From contig NZ_JAUTXR010000119.1 of assembly GCF_030658505.1 (NCBI RefSeq), forward strand, positions 1 through 59,832: 59,832 bases of DNA, written 5' to 3'. This DNA is from Stenotrophomonas raiganjensis (SeqCode). Lineage in GTDB: Bacteria; Pseudomonadota; Gammaproteobacteria; Xanthomonadales; Xanthomonadaceae. The notes beneath the pieces were generated by a model, which saw nothing but the letters and a program-made list of their open reading frames with translations, made no database searches and was not told the DNA's origin. Both the position numbers and the translations under genes were made by a program. Positions 44,872 to 53,490 of the stretch are shown in pieces (position 1 is the first letter of the stretch; every line of letters starts with the position of its first letter).

Positions 44872-45855
44872 CTATTTGCGTCGCTTCCTGCCGGCATCTG
44901 TCGGCTTCTCTATGCTGAGTCGGCCCCTCAAAACGGCGTCAGTGAAAGGACCCGCCCCCACTGAGTTCAACACATTGGGAGGCCATCTTGGTTTCCGCTG
45001 CAATCGATAGCTGAGATAGCGATTCAAACCAATGTAGGCCGTCAGCGGCAGCGCGATCAGGCCAACCGCACCCAGCAACCACATCGCCAGCCCCTTTTTC
45101 CAGTACTGACGAGACCCCGGCCCAATGAGAGGTTGCGCAACAGTCAATGCCTCTCCCAAGCTTACTGCGAAGTCCTGATATCGCGCCTCACTCGCCGACC
45201 AGACGGGACCAACGCCCTCCATCATTCGACGGACGAACTCCCATCGCTCCACAGCACCGGTACTGTTGCCATAGCCAAAGCTTGGTCCAACCCCGACTCG
45301 CTGAACCTCCAGCGCGCCCCCAGGGAGATCGGAAATCGCGAGCACCAAACTCGATTCCCTGCGCGGCACCTGCCCAGTGAACACCGTATAGGTAACTACC
45401 TCTGCACGAACGCAATCCCAGTCAAAGGATTGCACCTCATATCGAGGTCGACCAAAAATATTCCAGCCCCATTGCCACCAAGGTAGTCCGAGCGACTTGA
45501 AGACATGCACTTTCCTTCCACGCCGGTCAAACAAAACTGGCTCAGCACGGTAGCCCACCCAATCGATCTGAATGAACAGCAAGAAGACCAAGAGCAGGAC
45601 GAACTGAAGAATTGTCACCCAACTAAAGCCGGTAACGAAGAACGAAATATACAGCCCGAACATAGTAGCGAGCACACCGACCCAGCCACAGCTACTGGCA
45701 TAGCCGCGCATGGCACTCATCTGATCGACAAACGAGATCCCATACTCGTAGACATCGAGAACACCACCATGCGTAGAGGCTCGTGGTGATGCCTGGTGAC
45801 TACTCGGCGGAAGCCTCAGCGCAGTAGAGGACGCATCTGAATCATGCTGCATCAT
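44872..45855 (-). CDS. DUF6708-like membrane protein, group E
   Basis: A 327-residue protein. ATG 45855 (or 45852) is chosen for the AGGAAA just upstream. Helices lie near 55-95 (VGVLATMFGLYISFF, then TILQFVLLLVFLLFI) and 265-290. Motifs are RRGRKVHVFKSL and RWEFVRRMMEG. It lacks a close partner in the window. The DNA is lower in GC than the T6SS core, and the gene is separated from the D-C-B-A run by the broken FGE-like gene. Confidence 0.7.
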   Translation of the reverse strand: MMQHDSDASSTALRLPPSSHQASPRASTHGGVLDVYEYGISFVDQMSAMRGYASSCGWVGVLATMFGLYISFFVTGFSWVTILQFVLLLVFLLFIQIDWVGYRAEPVLFDRRGRKVHVFKSLGLPWWQWGWNIFGRPRYEVQSFDWDCVRAEVVTYTVFTGQVPRRESSLVLAISDLPGGALEVQRVGVGPSFGYGNSTGAVERWEFVRRMMEGVGPVWSASEARYQDFAVSLGEALTVAQPLIGPGSRQYWKKGLAMWLLGAVGLIALPLTAYIGLNRYLSYRLQRKPRWPPNVLNSVGAGPFTDAVLRGRLSIEKPTDAGRKRRK

Positions 45856-46080
45856 ATTTCCTGAAAATCGCGATGAATAATAGGCCGACAACTAAACAGC
45901 TAGTCAGTCCTTTTCCCACACCTCACCTTCGGCCAAGGGCTGCTGCTCCCCTCTCATTGGCGCAAACCATTCCGGGCCGTGGCCCGGATGACGCACCCCC
46001 AATAGCAGGGCTATCATCCGGCAAAGATTTCGCCGGTCAGGCACTCTTTTGAGTGAGGGCGCGAATAATAAATCAATGCC
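45856..46080. other. Intergenic region, nothing recognised
   Basis: A 225-bp gap between two minus-strand array genes that should carry the promoter of the group E gene. I see no coding remnant I can name. Confidence 0.4.
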
Positions 46081-47115
46081 TCAACCGCGCACCGCAACGC
46101 ACAGAAGCAAGAGGAGTGGCACCCATACCAACGCTCCAAACACCAGCGAGATGATGATTATTCTCTTTGCCATGGGCGTCACCTCCCCATAGTGTTCGGC
46201 CTTCGATTTCAGTATCGAGTCGCTCTTCAACGCTTCAAAGCGCCCGGGCCAAGGGCCACACTCCTTCAAACCGTATGGCCCCTTGGAGATCCAAGCGCCG
46301 ATCAGCTCGGGCACTTGAAACGGCGCCAACAGAGCGATCCAAAACACGCTCAAGAGCGTAGTGAGTAGCGTCCAAGATCGTTCACCCAGCAGCCGCTTGC
46401 GGGTCGCCTCCAACATCCAGATGCTAACCGCCATGCGCTTGAACCAATCCATGCGAAGCGCAGCCAGCTGAAACGCAGGCAGGCCCGAAAGGGGACCTTC
46501 CATGAAACGCTGATAGAAACCATAGCGATTTGCGCCAGCGTCAATCAGATCGCCTTTACCAGCAACGAATTCCGAGCGGACCACGCCGGTCTCATCGTCC
46601 ACCTCCGCCAGGATCAATTGATACGTAACCGAGCCACCCGCAGTGTGCACGATCTGAATGATGCGAATGAATGGCCTCAGTGACTGCCACCTGTACGAAG
46701 CAGCCCCTTCTTGACTGTAGCGGGTGACCGTTTGATCAGTCCTATTGAAAGCTACAGGCTCCAATCGATTACCACTGCGCACGGCCCTAAATACGTTCAC
46801 ACTCACCGCTACGCCGAGGATGACAGTGAAAAAGATCAGAACCAATGGAAACTTGAGCTCGGATGCATGCTCTAGAAGTTTCGGCAGAAAACTTATCAGG
46901 ACACCGATGACCAAAGCAATCGCAACCAGCAGGATCACGGCAACACCCTTTCCTGCAGAAATTGCGTTGACATCAGGGGCGGCGACCAGAACCTCCTCAT
47001 TGATATCAAGGACAAAGTCAGGACCACCATTTTCGGCACGACGGAGGAGCAGTGGGTACATCTTTCCACCGGGGCCGAGCACTGGCCTCTCCATATCCAT
47101 TACTTCAATTTTCAT
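46081..47115 (-). CDS. DUF6708-like membrane protein, group F
   Basis: A 344-residue protein from ATG 47115 (MKIEVMDMERPVLGPGG), with helices near 60-85 and 90-115 and two towards the end (LLTTLLSVFWIALLAPFQ; IIIISLVFGALVWVPLLLLL). Array motifs are weaker: RTDQTVTRYSQE and YQRFMEGP. The reading frame continues upstream without a stop into a VgrG fragment (47181-47283), so translation could in principle start earlier, for example ATG 47163. A truncated second copy lies at 52400-52730. Confidence 0.68.
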   Translation of the reverse strand: MKIEVMDMERPVLGPGGKMYPLLLRRAENGGPDFVLDINEEVLVAAPDVNAISAGKGVAVILLVAIALVIGVLISFLPKLLEHASELKFPLVLIFFTVILGVAVSVNVFRAVRSGNRLEPVAFNRTDQTVTRYSQEGAASYRWQSLRPFIRIIQIVHTAGGSVTYQLILAEVDDETGVVRSEFVAGKGDLIDAGANRYGFYQRFMEGPLSGLPAFQLAALRMDWFKRMAVSIWMLEATRKRLLGERSWTLLTTLLSVFWIALLAPFQVPELIGAWISKGPYGLKECGPWPGRFEALKSDSILKSKAEHYGEVTPMAKRIIIISLVFGALVWVPLLLLLCVAVRG

Positions 47116-47180
47116 TCGATCATCAACCAGATGGGTAACTCTCGGGCCAGCTCCATTGGCCATGCTGCGACGCCCCCCGT

Positions 47181-47283
47181 CATCGTCGAAGCGCAGCTGT
47201 TGATACCCACCGGTACCGCCCTGCCTGTCGGCCAGCGCCTGACTCTTGAAGCCGGTGTAGACCACCGCGTGGTCGTTGCCCTT
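47181..47283 (-). pseudogene. VgrG remnant
   Basis: The minus strand encodes VYTGFKSQALADRQGGTGGY and QQLRFDD, almost identical to the VgrG at 58115-59832. The piece covers about 34 codons from the middle of VgrG and is joined on both sides to unrelated DNA. Confidence 0.92.
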
Positions 47284-47289
47284 GCACCC

Positions 47290-47424
47290 GGGCCCTGAAG
47301 CGCGTTGTCGAGATTGGCGTGTGACCGATGCGGGACGGCCATGCTGTTTTCGATCATACCGCTGAGCTCTTCGAACGCATTGCAGAGATCTGGCGCCAAC
47401 AATTGAACCAAGCCCAGAAATTCA
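47290..47424 (-). pseudogene. Remnant of a 972-residue-type effector
   Basis: The minus strand encodes LLAPDLCNAFEELSGMIENS and then HRSHANLDNALQG. The intact effector has LLTPDVWSEFEELSGMIENT and HRSRANLDNALQG at about residues 264-300. Several substitutions show that it came from a divergent variant. It abuts the VgrG remnant in the opposite order from the intact module. Confidence 0.9.
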
Positions 47425-47540
47425 AGGAATTTTCACGTGAGCCTTCGGCGCAATATGGGTGCGGGATGCGCCGCAGATGGCACAAAACCAGCCATTTCCC
47501 AGCGGCCGATCTTTGCAAGGAGCGCCACAGAGCAGATTGA

Positions 47541-48476
47541 TCAGAAACTATCGCCCTCATAGAACTGACCGACATACTCGGGTTCTCGCCAAACATTTGG
47601 GTCATCGGCATCAACCATTGACTCCCTGGTTATATTCTCTGGCCACACAGGCACCTTACTACTCTTGAGTACGAGCCAGCGACAAGCAACCAGAGGAAGG
47701 AGCAATGGCATCAGCACCCATCTCAGCTGAAGCAGTGCTTCACCCAAGCTAATAACCACGGTTAGATAGCAATTCTTCCAGGAATCTGCCACGGAGAGGT
47801 TCAGCCGCCGCGGTGCCACAGGGTCAATCAAATGCTCCGGCCCCTCATCCATATAACGCCGAATGAACTCCCATATCTCCCTCACCTTCTTCTCATCATC
47901 AAAGTAGTGACCAACGGCGAAAGTGCGGCGCACTACATCACCGTCCATTACGTGCACTCGAATATCACGCAAGTACTTCTCACGATCCCCGTGACCCAAG
48001 TGAAAGTACGCATCTTCCCAAGGGACGCTGATTACGCCTCCGTCTCCACCTCCAACGAAGGCATGCACCATCCGCGTGCGTCGATTAAACCTGATTGGAT
48101 AGTACTTGTAGGAAAAAAAATCTCGCCCAAAGGTGAGCCAACAAACCAAGGGCCACTGACCAACAAAGACCAAAAGAAACACAGCGGCCACCCGCCAATC
48201 ATAGACGCCATCCGGCCGAGCGTTTGGCACCCAGAAAGAAAGCATCCAAAGACCAAACAGCGCCATCGCACTACATACCAACGCTGCAACCGTTGTACCA
48301 ACCATGCCTCTCAGACGATAGCGGCGATCGATTACATCCATGTAAGTGGAATTAAGACTGACTACACAGTGCCGTTCGGAGCAACGTTCATCTCGCTCCC
48401 GCGGCAGCCTCTCCAGTCGCTCAATCGCATCAATCGGCCTGTTTGTCCTGAATTTCGTCAGCCAACCTGTATACAC
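47541..48476 (-). CDS. DUF6708-like membrane protein, second group D copy
   Basis: A 311-residue paralog of 43032-43967. GTG 48476 (VYTGWLTKFR) is preferred because AAGAGG lies about 6 bases upstream and it aligns with the ATG of the other copy; a TTG at 48494 is possible. Motifs are RRTRMVHAFVGG and IWEFIRRYMDEGP. Helices lie near 70-95 and 100-125, with a C-terminal pair. Its DNA is lower in GC than the first copy, so the copies probably came from different sources or diverged before arrival. Confidence 0.74.
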   Translation of the reverse strand: MYTGWLTKFRTNRPIDAIERLERLPRERDERCSERHCVVSLNSTYMDVIDRRYRLRGMVGTTVAALVCSAMALFGLWMLSFWVPNARPDGVYDWRVAAVFLLVFVGQWPLVCWLTFGRDFFSYKYYPIRFNRRTRMVHAFVGGGDGGVISVPWEDAYFHLGHGDREKYLRDIRVHVMDGDVVRRTFAVGHYFDDEKKVREIWEFIRRYMDEGPEHLIDPVAPRRLNLSVADSWKNCYLTVVISLGEALLQLRWVLMPLLLPLVACRWLVLKSSKVPVWPENITRESMVDADDPNVWREPEYVGQFYEGDSF

Positions 48477-48499
48477 GTCAATCCTCTTCGCCAAGCGAT

Positions 48500-49290
48500 C
48501 ATCAGCCGTGCTCTAGCAACTTCCATTGCCTGGATGATACCTGCGCCCGCGCGCGCCACCATAGGCGCATCGGCAACTGCCTTGGACCTATCCGCTATCA
48601 GTAACGGCGCCGCGCGCGCACTTGCCGTCGATTGCCCCTGTTGAGCCGTAGATTGAAGCACGCGCAGTACATCTTCACTCTGGCTCGTCCACAGATGCTG
48701 CTTTACTCGCGCATCCCCCCAGGGGAACCAGCCAGCTTGAGAATAGCCTCCGCTTCCGACCATCAAGCGCTTCGCGCCATTCTGCTTGAGTGAACTCCCT
48801 TGATGCCCCCCTGCACGCACGATCTTCCATATGCAGAGAGGCATCAACGATCAGATGGGTAGTCTGCAGGGCAACTCACTTGAGCATGGGCCCAGCAAGG
48901 CTATGAGAAAGTTGCATAGACGCGGAAGGGGCGCCTTCCTTACGCGAAGCACCATGGCCTACCAACGCGATCAGCGGACTTGCATACGTACGCGAAAGAC
49001 CCATAGCGGGCCAACATGCCTTCGTGGCGTACAACCTGCCACGCCAACGACCTAGACCGCGCCCACATGCGCCGGCGCAGCCGATCTCACATCAGGCCCT
49101 CGGAACGGCTCAGGCGCTCAGGCTTCGAGCGCATTCGGCCCAATGCCGTTGTTGCCTCGTTCGGAAACCCGGGACGACGCCCCATACTTGTGGCCTTCAA
49201 CTTCTCGCCAATATCTAAGCAGGGTGAGGCATCGACAATGACCTCAGGAGTTGCAAGAGGCTCATCAGCACTCCATCCCAATGAGTCCCA
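48500..49290 (-). pseudogene. Decayed coding remnant, family unknown
   Basis: Minus-strand frames carry protein-like stretches interrupted by frameshifts and stops: WQVVRHEGMLARYGSFAYV, VGRPWCFA, a frame with QTTHLIVDASLHMED, and a 129-codon open stretch with SQSEDVLRVLQSTAQQ and MVARAGAGIIQAMEVARARL. No continuous gene remains. It sits between two array paralogs and may be an old effector or accessory gene. I cannot match it to the FGE, VgrG or 972-residue effector. Confidence 0.5.
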
Positions 49291-49302
49291 AACCCCCTGC
49301 TA

Positions 49303-50340
49303 TCAAAGCGCAGCGCCGATATACCCGACAATAGAGCAGCCAAGGAGTACGCCCAAGGCAGTACAAATCAGCGGCCACCCCTTGTCTTTAAATCCAAGAG
49401 GCGCGTTATTTCTCCAGTCGAGCTGCCCCACAGAACTCATCGAGGAATCACTTTCTCGCAAGACCTCCTCAGGCCATTCAGGCATACGACTAGTACTCAT
49501 CGCAAGCCAACGTGACAGCGCAATGAATGCGAAGGGTAGCGCGACAACCAGCTGCATCAAGGGCCAGTGAATCATTGGCGCGAACGTTCTAGCAACGCCA
49601 AACTCAAAGCCTTCCTTGCGCCCAAGTACCGGCACAAATACGGGATTCTCCCCCATCAATTCACCACCCGCCTCATGCGCCATGTATCTACGTACAAGCT
49701 CCCACAGATGAAGCAAATCCTCCTCGCCACCAAGGAACACATACCCCAGCGTAAAACTCTCCAGAACCGTCATTCCGTCATCAGAAAGAACGTGTGCTCT
49801 GAGATCACTAGTTCTCCCCATTGGTGGCGAGTGCGCTGACGCAATGCACACAAGCAGGCTATCCCAGTCTACAGTTAACACCCTGCCGTTCTGCCTGAAT
49901 AAATGAACCTTTCTAGTGCGCCGATTCAGCCTCATCGGATAGTGCGTCCAACGAAAGCATTCACTTCTTATAAGCCACGAAACCCCGCAAACAATGAACG
50001 CAAAAACAGGCAAAGCAACCAGAACAAAAAGCCATATTATCCACGACTCCACGTCCCCGATTGAATAACCAGAACTAAAAAATACAAAAATAAAGTAGAA
50101 AAACCCCGGAATAATCATCAAACCTAACATCATTCCGAGCCACGCATTGAATCCCTTGACAGGATACCATCGATCAACAAGCTCCAAGCAATCTTCACCG
50201 ATCGATATAACAGATAAATACCCATTTGGCGAGTCCGAAGCGCGCTCAGACTTGCTTAACTGGTTTACCCGCTCCTCAGTCGTGACGGGTCTATTCTTTG
50301 GAAACCTCAGCTTTCCAAAATCAAGGCCTGTGTAGTCCAT
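49303..50340 (-). CDS. DUF6708-like membrane protein, second group C copy
   Basis: A 345-residue paralog of 41970-43010 (MDYTGLDFGKLRF; ELVDRWYPVKGFNAW; RRTRKVHLFRQNG; LWELVRRYMAHE; WPLICTALGV). Helices lie near 80-100 and 112-135, with hydrophobic C-terminal segments. GAAGGGA lies 5 bases before the ATG. Part of the gene, about 49,980-50,130, is strikingly AT-rich for this genome, a sign of foreign origin. Confidence 0.75.
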   Translation of the reverse strand: MDYTGLDFGKLRFPKNRPVTTEERVNQLSKSERASDSPNGYLSVISIGEDCLELVDRWYPVKGFNAWLGMMLGLMIIPGFFYFIFVFFSSGYSIGDVESWIIWLFVLVALPVFAFIVCGVSWLIRSECFRWTHYPMRLNRRTRKVHLFRQNGRVLTVDWDSLLVCIASAHSPPMGRTSDLRAHVLSDDGMTVLESFTLGYVFLGGEEDLLHLWELVRRYMAHEAGGELMGENPVFVPVLGRKEGFEFGVARTFAPMIHWPLMQLVVALPFAFIALSRWLAMSTSRMPEWPEEVLRESDSSMSSVGQLDWRNNAPLGFKDKGWPLICTALGVLLGCSIVGYIGAAL

Positions 50341-50512
50341 ATTATCCCTTCAACCAAGCCCGGAGCTGCTTGAACTGCCATTCAATGGCAACAAACATCT
50401 CCCCGCATTCAAAACCGTCGAACTGGCAAATCCTGAGTAGCACTGCTGCTCGGCTCGCTATTGGTTACCCATAAAATCCCTTACGCATAGAACCTCAATA
50501 TATCGATCCCAC

Positions 50513-51604
50513 CTAGAAATCCGCACTAGCGAACCAAGGCGGCACCCCGAGCACGGCGAACATCATGAATACAATGATCGTTGAGATAAAACCAAGAAGC
50601 GCCCATCGCCGATTCAAGTTTTTCAGCCGCCCCGAGTATGCCAGCCGTTCCGCTTCCGTAAGCCGCCTGACCCGGAAGGACTCATTCGGGGCTCCAGCTG
50701 CAATCTCAGCTCGAACTTCTTCTGGCCATTGAGGCTTGGGGGCATTACGCGATATCCAGAGTCCGGCCTTCTCAAACCAGTACATGAACGACCCAACAAT
50801 TCCAATATAAGCGAGGGGAAACGCTCCCGACTTGACTCGATGATGATTGTCTATGAGACCCCCGAACAACTGACGGTCCATTAGCGCCAAGTCTGCCCTT
50901 GCGTCGCCAGGTGACGGCAAAGGATCCACCTCCGGCAAGCTGCGAGGGTCTCCATCCATGTACACGCGAATGAACTCCCAGATCATCTCTGGAGCACAAA
51001 TGTCACGGTGCGGCTGAGCCAATGGCACATACATCTTGATCTGTCTATCCAAGCTACCAAGCTTCACCACTGCGAGTACATAGCCGGCGGCCCCACCTGC
51101 CAGGCCATAACTTCTGGAAACCATGCAGACGGGCCGAACTTCGTCATAGTTCAACGCCACCCACCCAGCTTTGGATCCAAGCCATGAATAGAAGCGTCGA
51201 TGCCTCCTGCTCAACACTACGGGTGGCGCCATAGTTCGCACCACGGATGCAACTGCCCATGCAATAAACCCAGCTGAAATCAGGACAAGTACTCCATATG
51301 CAGCTGCGGCGTCAGGCCAGAAATTAGGACTTGACAGGAGGTTACCCATCACTACATCAGCAAGAACCATACTGATCCCGGCACACCCTATTGCCAGTCC
51401 CAGCACAAAAGCAAAGCCCCTGCTCGACGATTGGACATCATGAGCAAACGATAGGAACGAATCATTAATTGACTGGATTGCATTGACCGACGCAGGTTCA
51501 AGTTCTCGAGGCTCTTCCCCTAATCTAAGCAACCTCCCCCAGCCCCCACTTTTATCTGGGAGCCTGTTCATACCAAACAGGGCATCGCGAGCGCTTCTAT
51601 TCAT
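50513..51604 (-). CDS. DUF6708-like membrane protein, second group A copy
   Basis: A 363-residue paralog of 39786-40841: LPDKSGGWGRLLRLGEEPRE near the start, PPVVLSRRHRRFYSWLG, IWEFIRVYMDG, YWFEKAGLW and four helices. ATG 51604 has AAGAAG upstream; ATG 51571 (MNRLPDKSGG) aligns better with the start of the paralog and is a fair alternative. It is the first array gene after the IS5-type remnant. Confidence 0.73.
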   Translation of the reverse strand: MNRSARDALFGMNRLPDKSGGWGRLLRLGEEPRELEPASVNAIQSINDSFLSFAHDVQSSSRGFAFVLGLAIGCAGISMVLADVVMGNLLSSPNFWPDAAAAYGVLVLISAGFIAWAVASVVRTMAPPVVLSRRHRRFYSWLGSKAGWVALNYDEVRPVCMVSRSYGLAGGAAGYVLAVVKLGSLDRQIKMYVPLAQPHRDICAPEMIWEFIRVYMDGDPRSLPEVDPLPSPGDARADLALMDRQLFGGLIDNHHRVKSGAFPLAYIGIVGSFMYWFEKAGLWISRNAPKPQWPEEVRAEIAAGAPNESFRVRRLTEAERLAYSGRLKNLNRRWALLGFISTIIVFMMFAVLGVPPWFASADF

Positions 51605-51756
51605 CAGGACTACTTCTTCTTATGGACCAGCCAGACTTCCGCAGACACTCATGAGCCGATTTGCACGTAGCACCACTCAAACTCTACAGGCACCAGGCCG
51701 CCAGAGGAACCGTGCTGCCAGATTGGGCCCGTAGAACATCCCGATGTGTTTGAATA

Positions 51757-51950
51757 CGTCAGCCGGCGTGAGATCTTCCCAGCCGAGATGGAGTAGGTGG
51801 TGCCGTGGAATGCACTGCTGGCTCAGATCGAGCCGCATAACCCGAGCTCGGGACGCGCAGTTCGTCCGCCGTACTCAATGCAGACGACGCTGCACACTCA
51901 CCTGTTGCAATGGGGGTGCGCGCCGACCACTCACCCTGGCGTTGCTGTAC
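51757..51950 (+). mobile_element. IS5-family transposase N-terminal remnant
   Basis: The plus strand encodes REIFPAEME, an in-frame stop, VVPWNALLAQIEPHNPSSGR and PPYSMQTTLHTHLLQ. This matches the IS5 transposase start pattern of (R/K)EVFLxxMExVVPWxxL, LIEPHYP, GRPPYPxxTMLRIHLLQQW. A stop codon, substitutions and loss of the remainder show a dead fragment. Inverted repeats were not found. Confidence 0.8.
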
Positions 51951-52399
51951 GGCGAAGAAGAGTGCGTGTCCTGTTTACGGCCCCCAACCTGCGGATGGCG
52001 CGCCTGCAATTGCTGCCGGCATAGGGCTAACTCCGTCCCCAGATGCTCTCAAGGGCACTTCGAGCACGAAAGAAGATGGCAATCCTCTGTGCCTGATGGC
52101 TTCGGACCATCCAGATGCTGGAGATCCAGCACTCAGCAACGATTGTTCAGCCCCCCCCTTAAGTCCCTGGCACTGACGCTGCAGCCCGCAAGAAGGGGAC
52201 AATCACACGCGTAACGTGAACCTGGCCCTCAAAACCCGCAGGCCCGAAAACAGGCCAAATCCAGCTACCGTGGCGGCTCGACGCGGTACGATCGCGACCT
52301 GACAGCAGCGGTCCACATTACTCGCCACGATTGTGCTGATCCTGCCCGGGCAGATAATCATCCAGGTTCCTGCTGCCGCGACAATTGGCCCCTCATCCA
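51951..52399. other. Region without an intact gene
   Basis: No convincing coding region. Short open frames on both strands have arginine-, cysteine- or proline-rich translations that look like random frames of decayed DNA. The right end adjoins the out-of-frame tail of the truncated group F copy. Confidence 0.5.
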
Positions 52400-52730
52400 A
52401 ATCATCAAGCAACCCAACGCCGTACAAGAGGACGAAGATAAGTACCCAGACGAAGATCCCCATGGCAAGTGCAATAGCAATTATCTACCTTGAAATTGAG
52501 GTAACGTCGCCATGGCGATCCGCCTTCGGCTTCAGGACTGAGTCGTCCTTCAAGGCATCAAATCGCGACGGCAAAGAGCCCGTCTCCTTAACTCCGAATG
52601 GACCCTTTGATATCCAAGCGGCGATCAGCTCTAGCAGCTGAAATGGCATCAACAGAACGGTCCAAAGCAAACTTCCTAACATGATAACGGGCGCCCAAGG
52701 CTGCCGACCCAACAAACACTTGCGAGAGCT
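52400..52730 (-). pseudogene. Truncated group F DUF6708-like gene
   Basis: The minus strand gives SRKCLLGRQPWAPVIMLGSL, FQLLELIAAWISKGPFGVKE and SRFDALKDDSVLKPKADRHG, matching the C-terminal third of 46081-47115 (ISKGPYGLKE; GRFEALKSDSILKSKAEHYG). An in-frame TAG near 52487 interrupts it before the last hydrophobic segment (IIAIALAMGIFVWVLIFVLL). The N-terminal two thirds are missing because the fragment is joined directly to a VgrG remnant. Confidence 0.88.
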
Positions 52731-53490
52731 GGATTAGGAAGTACCAGCGGTGCGTTGACACTCGCCGGCCCCACCCATTCCCGCTGGCTCGCCTTGAACT
52801 CCACCTTCCCCGGCGCGCCCAGCTCGATGTTGTCGCCTTCGATGCGGATGTAGGCACCGGCCGCGGTCGCCAGCAGGTGCTTGCTCGGCGCCGACAGCTG
52901 CACGTCCGCTTCAGTGCTGGCGATGCGCACCTGCGTCTTGGCCGCCACGATCGCCTGGTTCTTGTGTGCGCGCGCACTCACCTTGCCCTGTGCCGCGTGC
53001 AGCGCGATGCCGCGCTCCTGGTTCGGGCTTTCGCCACTGGGCTGCACGCCGGCGGTGTACAGCACCAGGCCGCCGGCCACGGCCATCGTCAGTGAGCCCT
53101 GCGTCATCCAGTTCAGCGCCACGCCGCTGGCCAGGGTGGTGTGGGTGCCGCTCACCCAGACCTGGTCGGCGGGGGTCAGGCTCAGCATGCCGGCCACGCC
53201 ACTGCCCAGCAGCACCGGTGCGCTCCAGCCGGGCGCTTCGCCGTCGCCCCCGGCGATGCTGCCGGCGGCACTGCCGCTGTGAGTGGCACGCAGCGCTTCC
53301 TGCAGTTCGGTCAGCGTGGTATCGACCGGAAGCGCATTCGGGTCATTGGGTAGCTGCGCCTGCTGGTTGGCGGCCGATTCGGCCAGCTGCTGCAGCAGCT
53401 GCTGGCTTTCCTGCAGCTGGCCCAGTGCCTGCGGCGCCGCCATCTGAGGCGTGCCCTGCTCGGTGGTCAGCAGCAGGCCGCGGCCGGCGC
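52728..53490 (-). pseudogene. VgrG C-terminal half remnant
   Basis: About 250 codons nearly identical to the VgrG at 58115-59832. From MAAPQAL to LVLPNPA (roughly 238 residues) I count about five differences. The 3' break falls exactly after LPNPA, where the intact VgrG continues into its transthyretin-like tail. The 5' break joins a fragment of the FGE-like gene that points the other way. The N-terminal spike domains are absent, so it cannot form a spike. Confidence 0.94.

Noticed and set aside
47115..47265. A deliberate VgrG-DUF6708 fusion protein
   Set aside because: The frame is open, but only about 30 VgrG codons remain, from the middle of the protein, next to an effector scrap. Chance read-through after deletion is simpler.
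48831..49570. Plus-strand open frames across the decayed region
   Set aside because: They run opposite to protein-like minus-strand remnants and partly overlap the intact group C gene.
51744..52214. A 156-codon plus-strand open frame
   Set aside because: Its Cys/Arg-rich translation is not protein-like; a different frame there reads as an IS5 transposase remnant.
52728..53490. Functional short VgrG
   Set aside because: It lacks the spike N-terminus and OB-fold, has no ribosome-binding site and is fused at both ends to other gene fragments.
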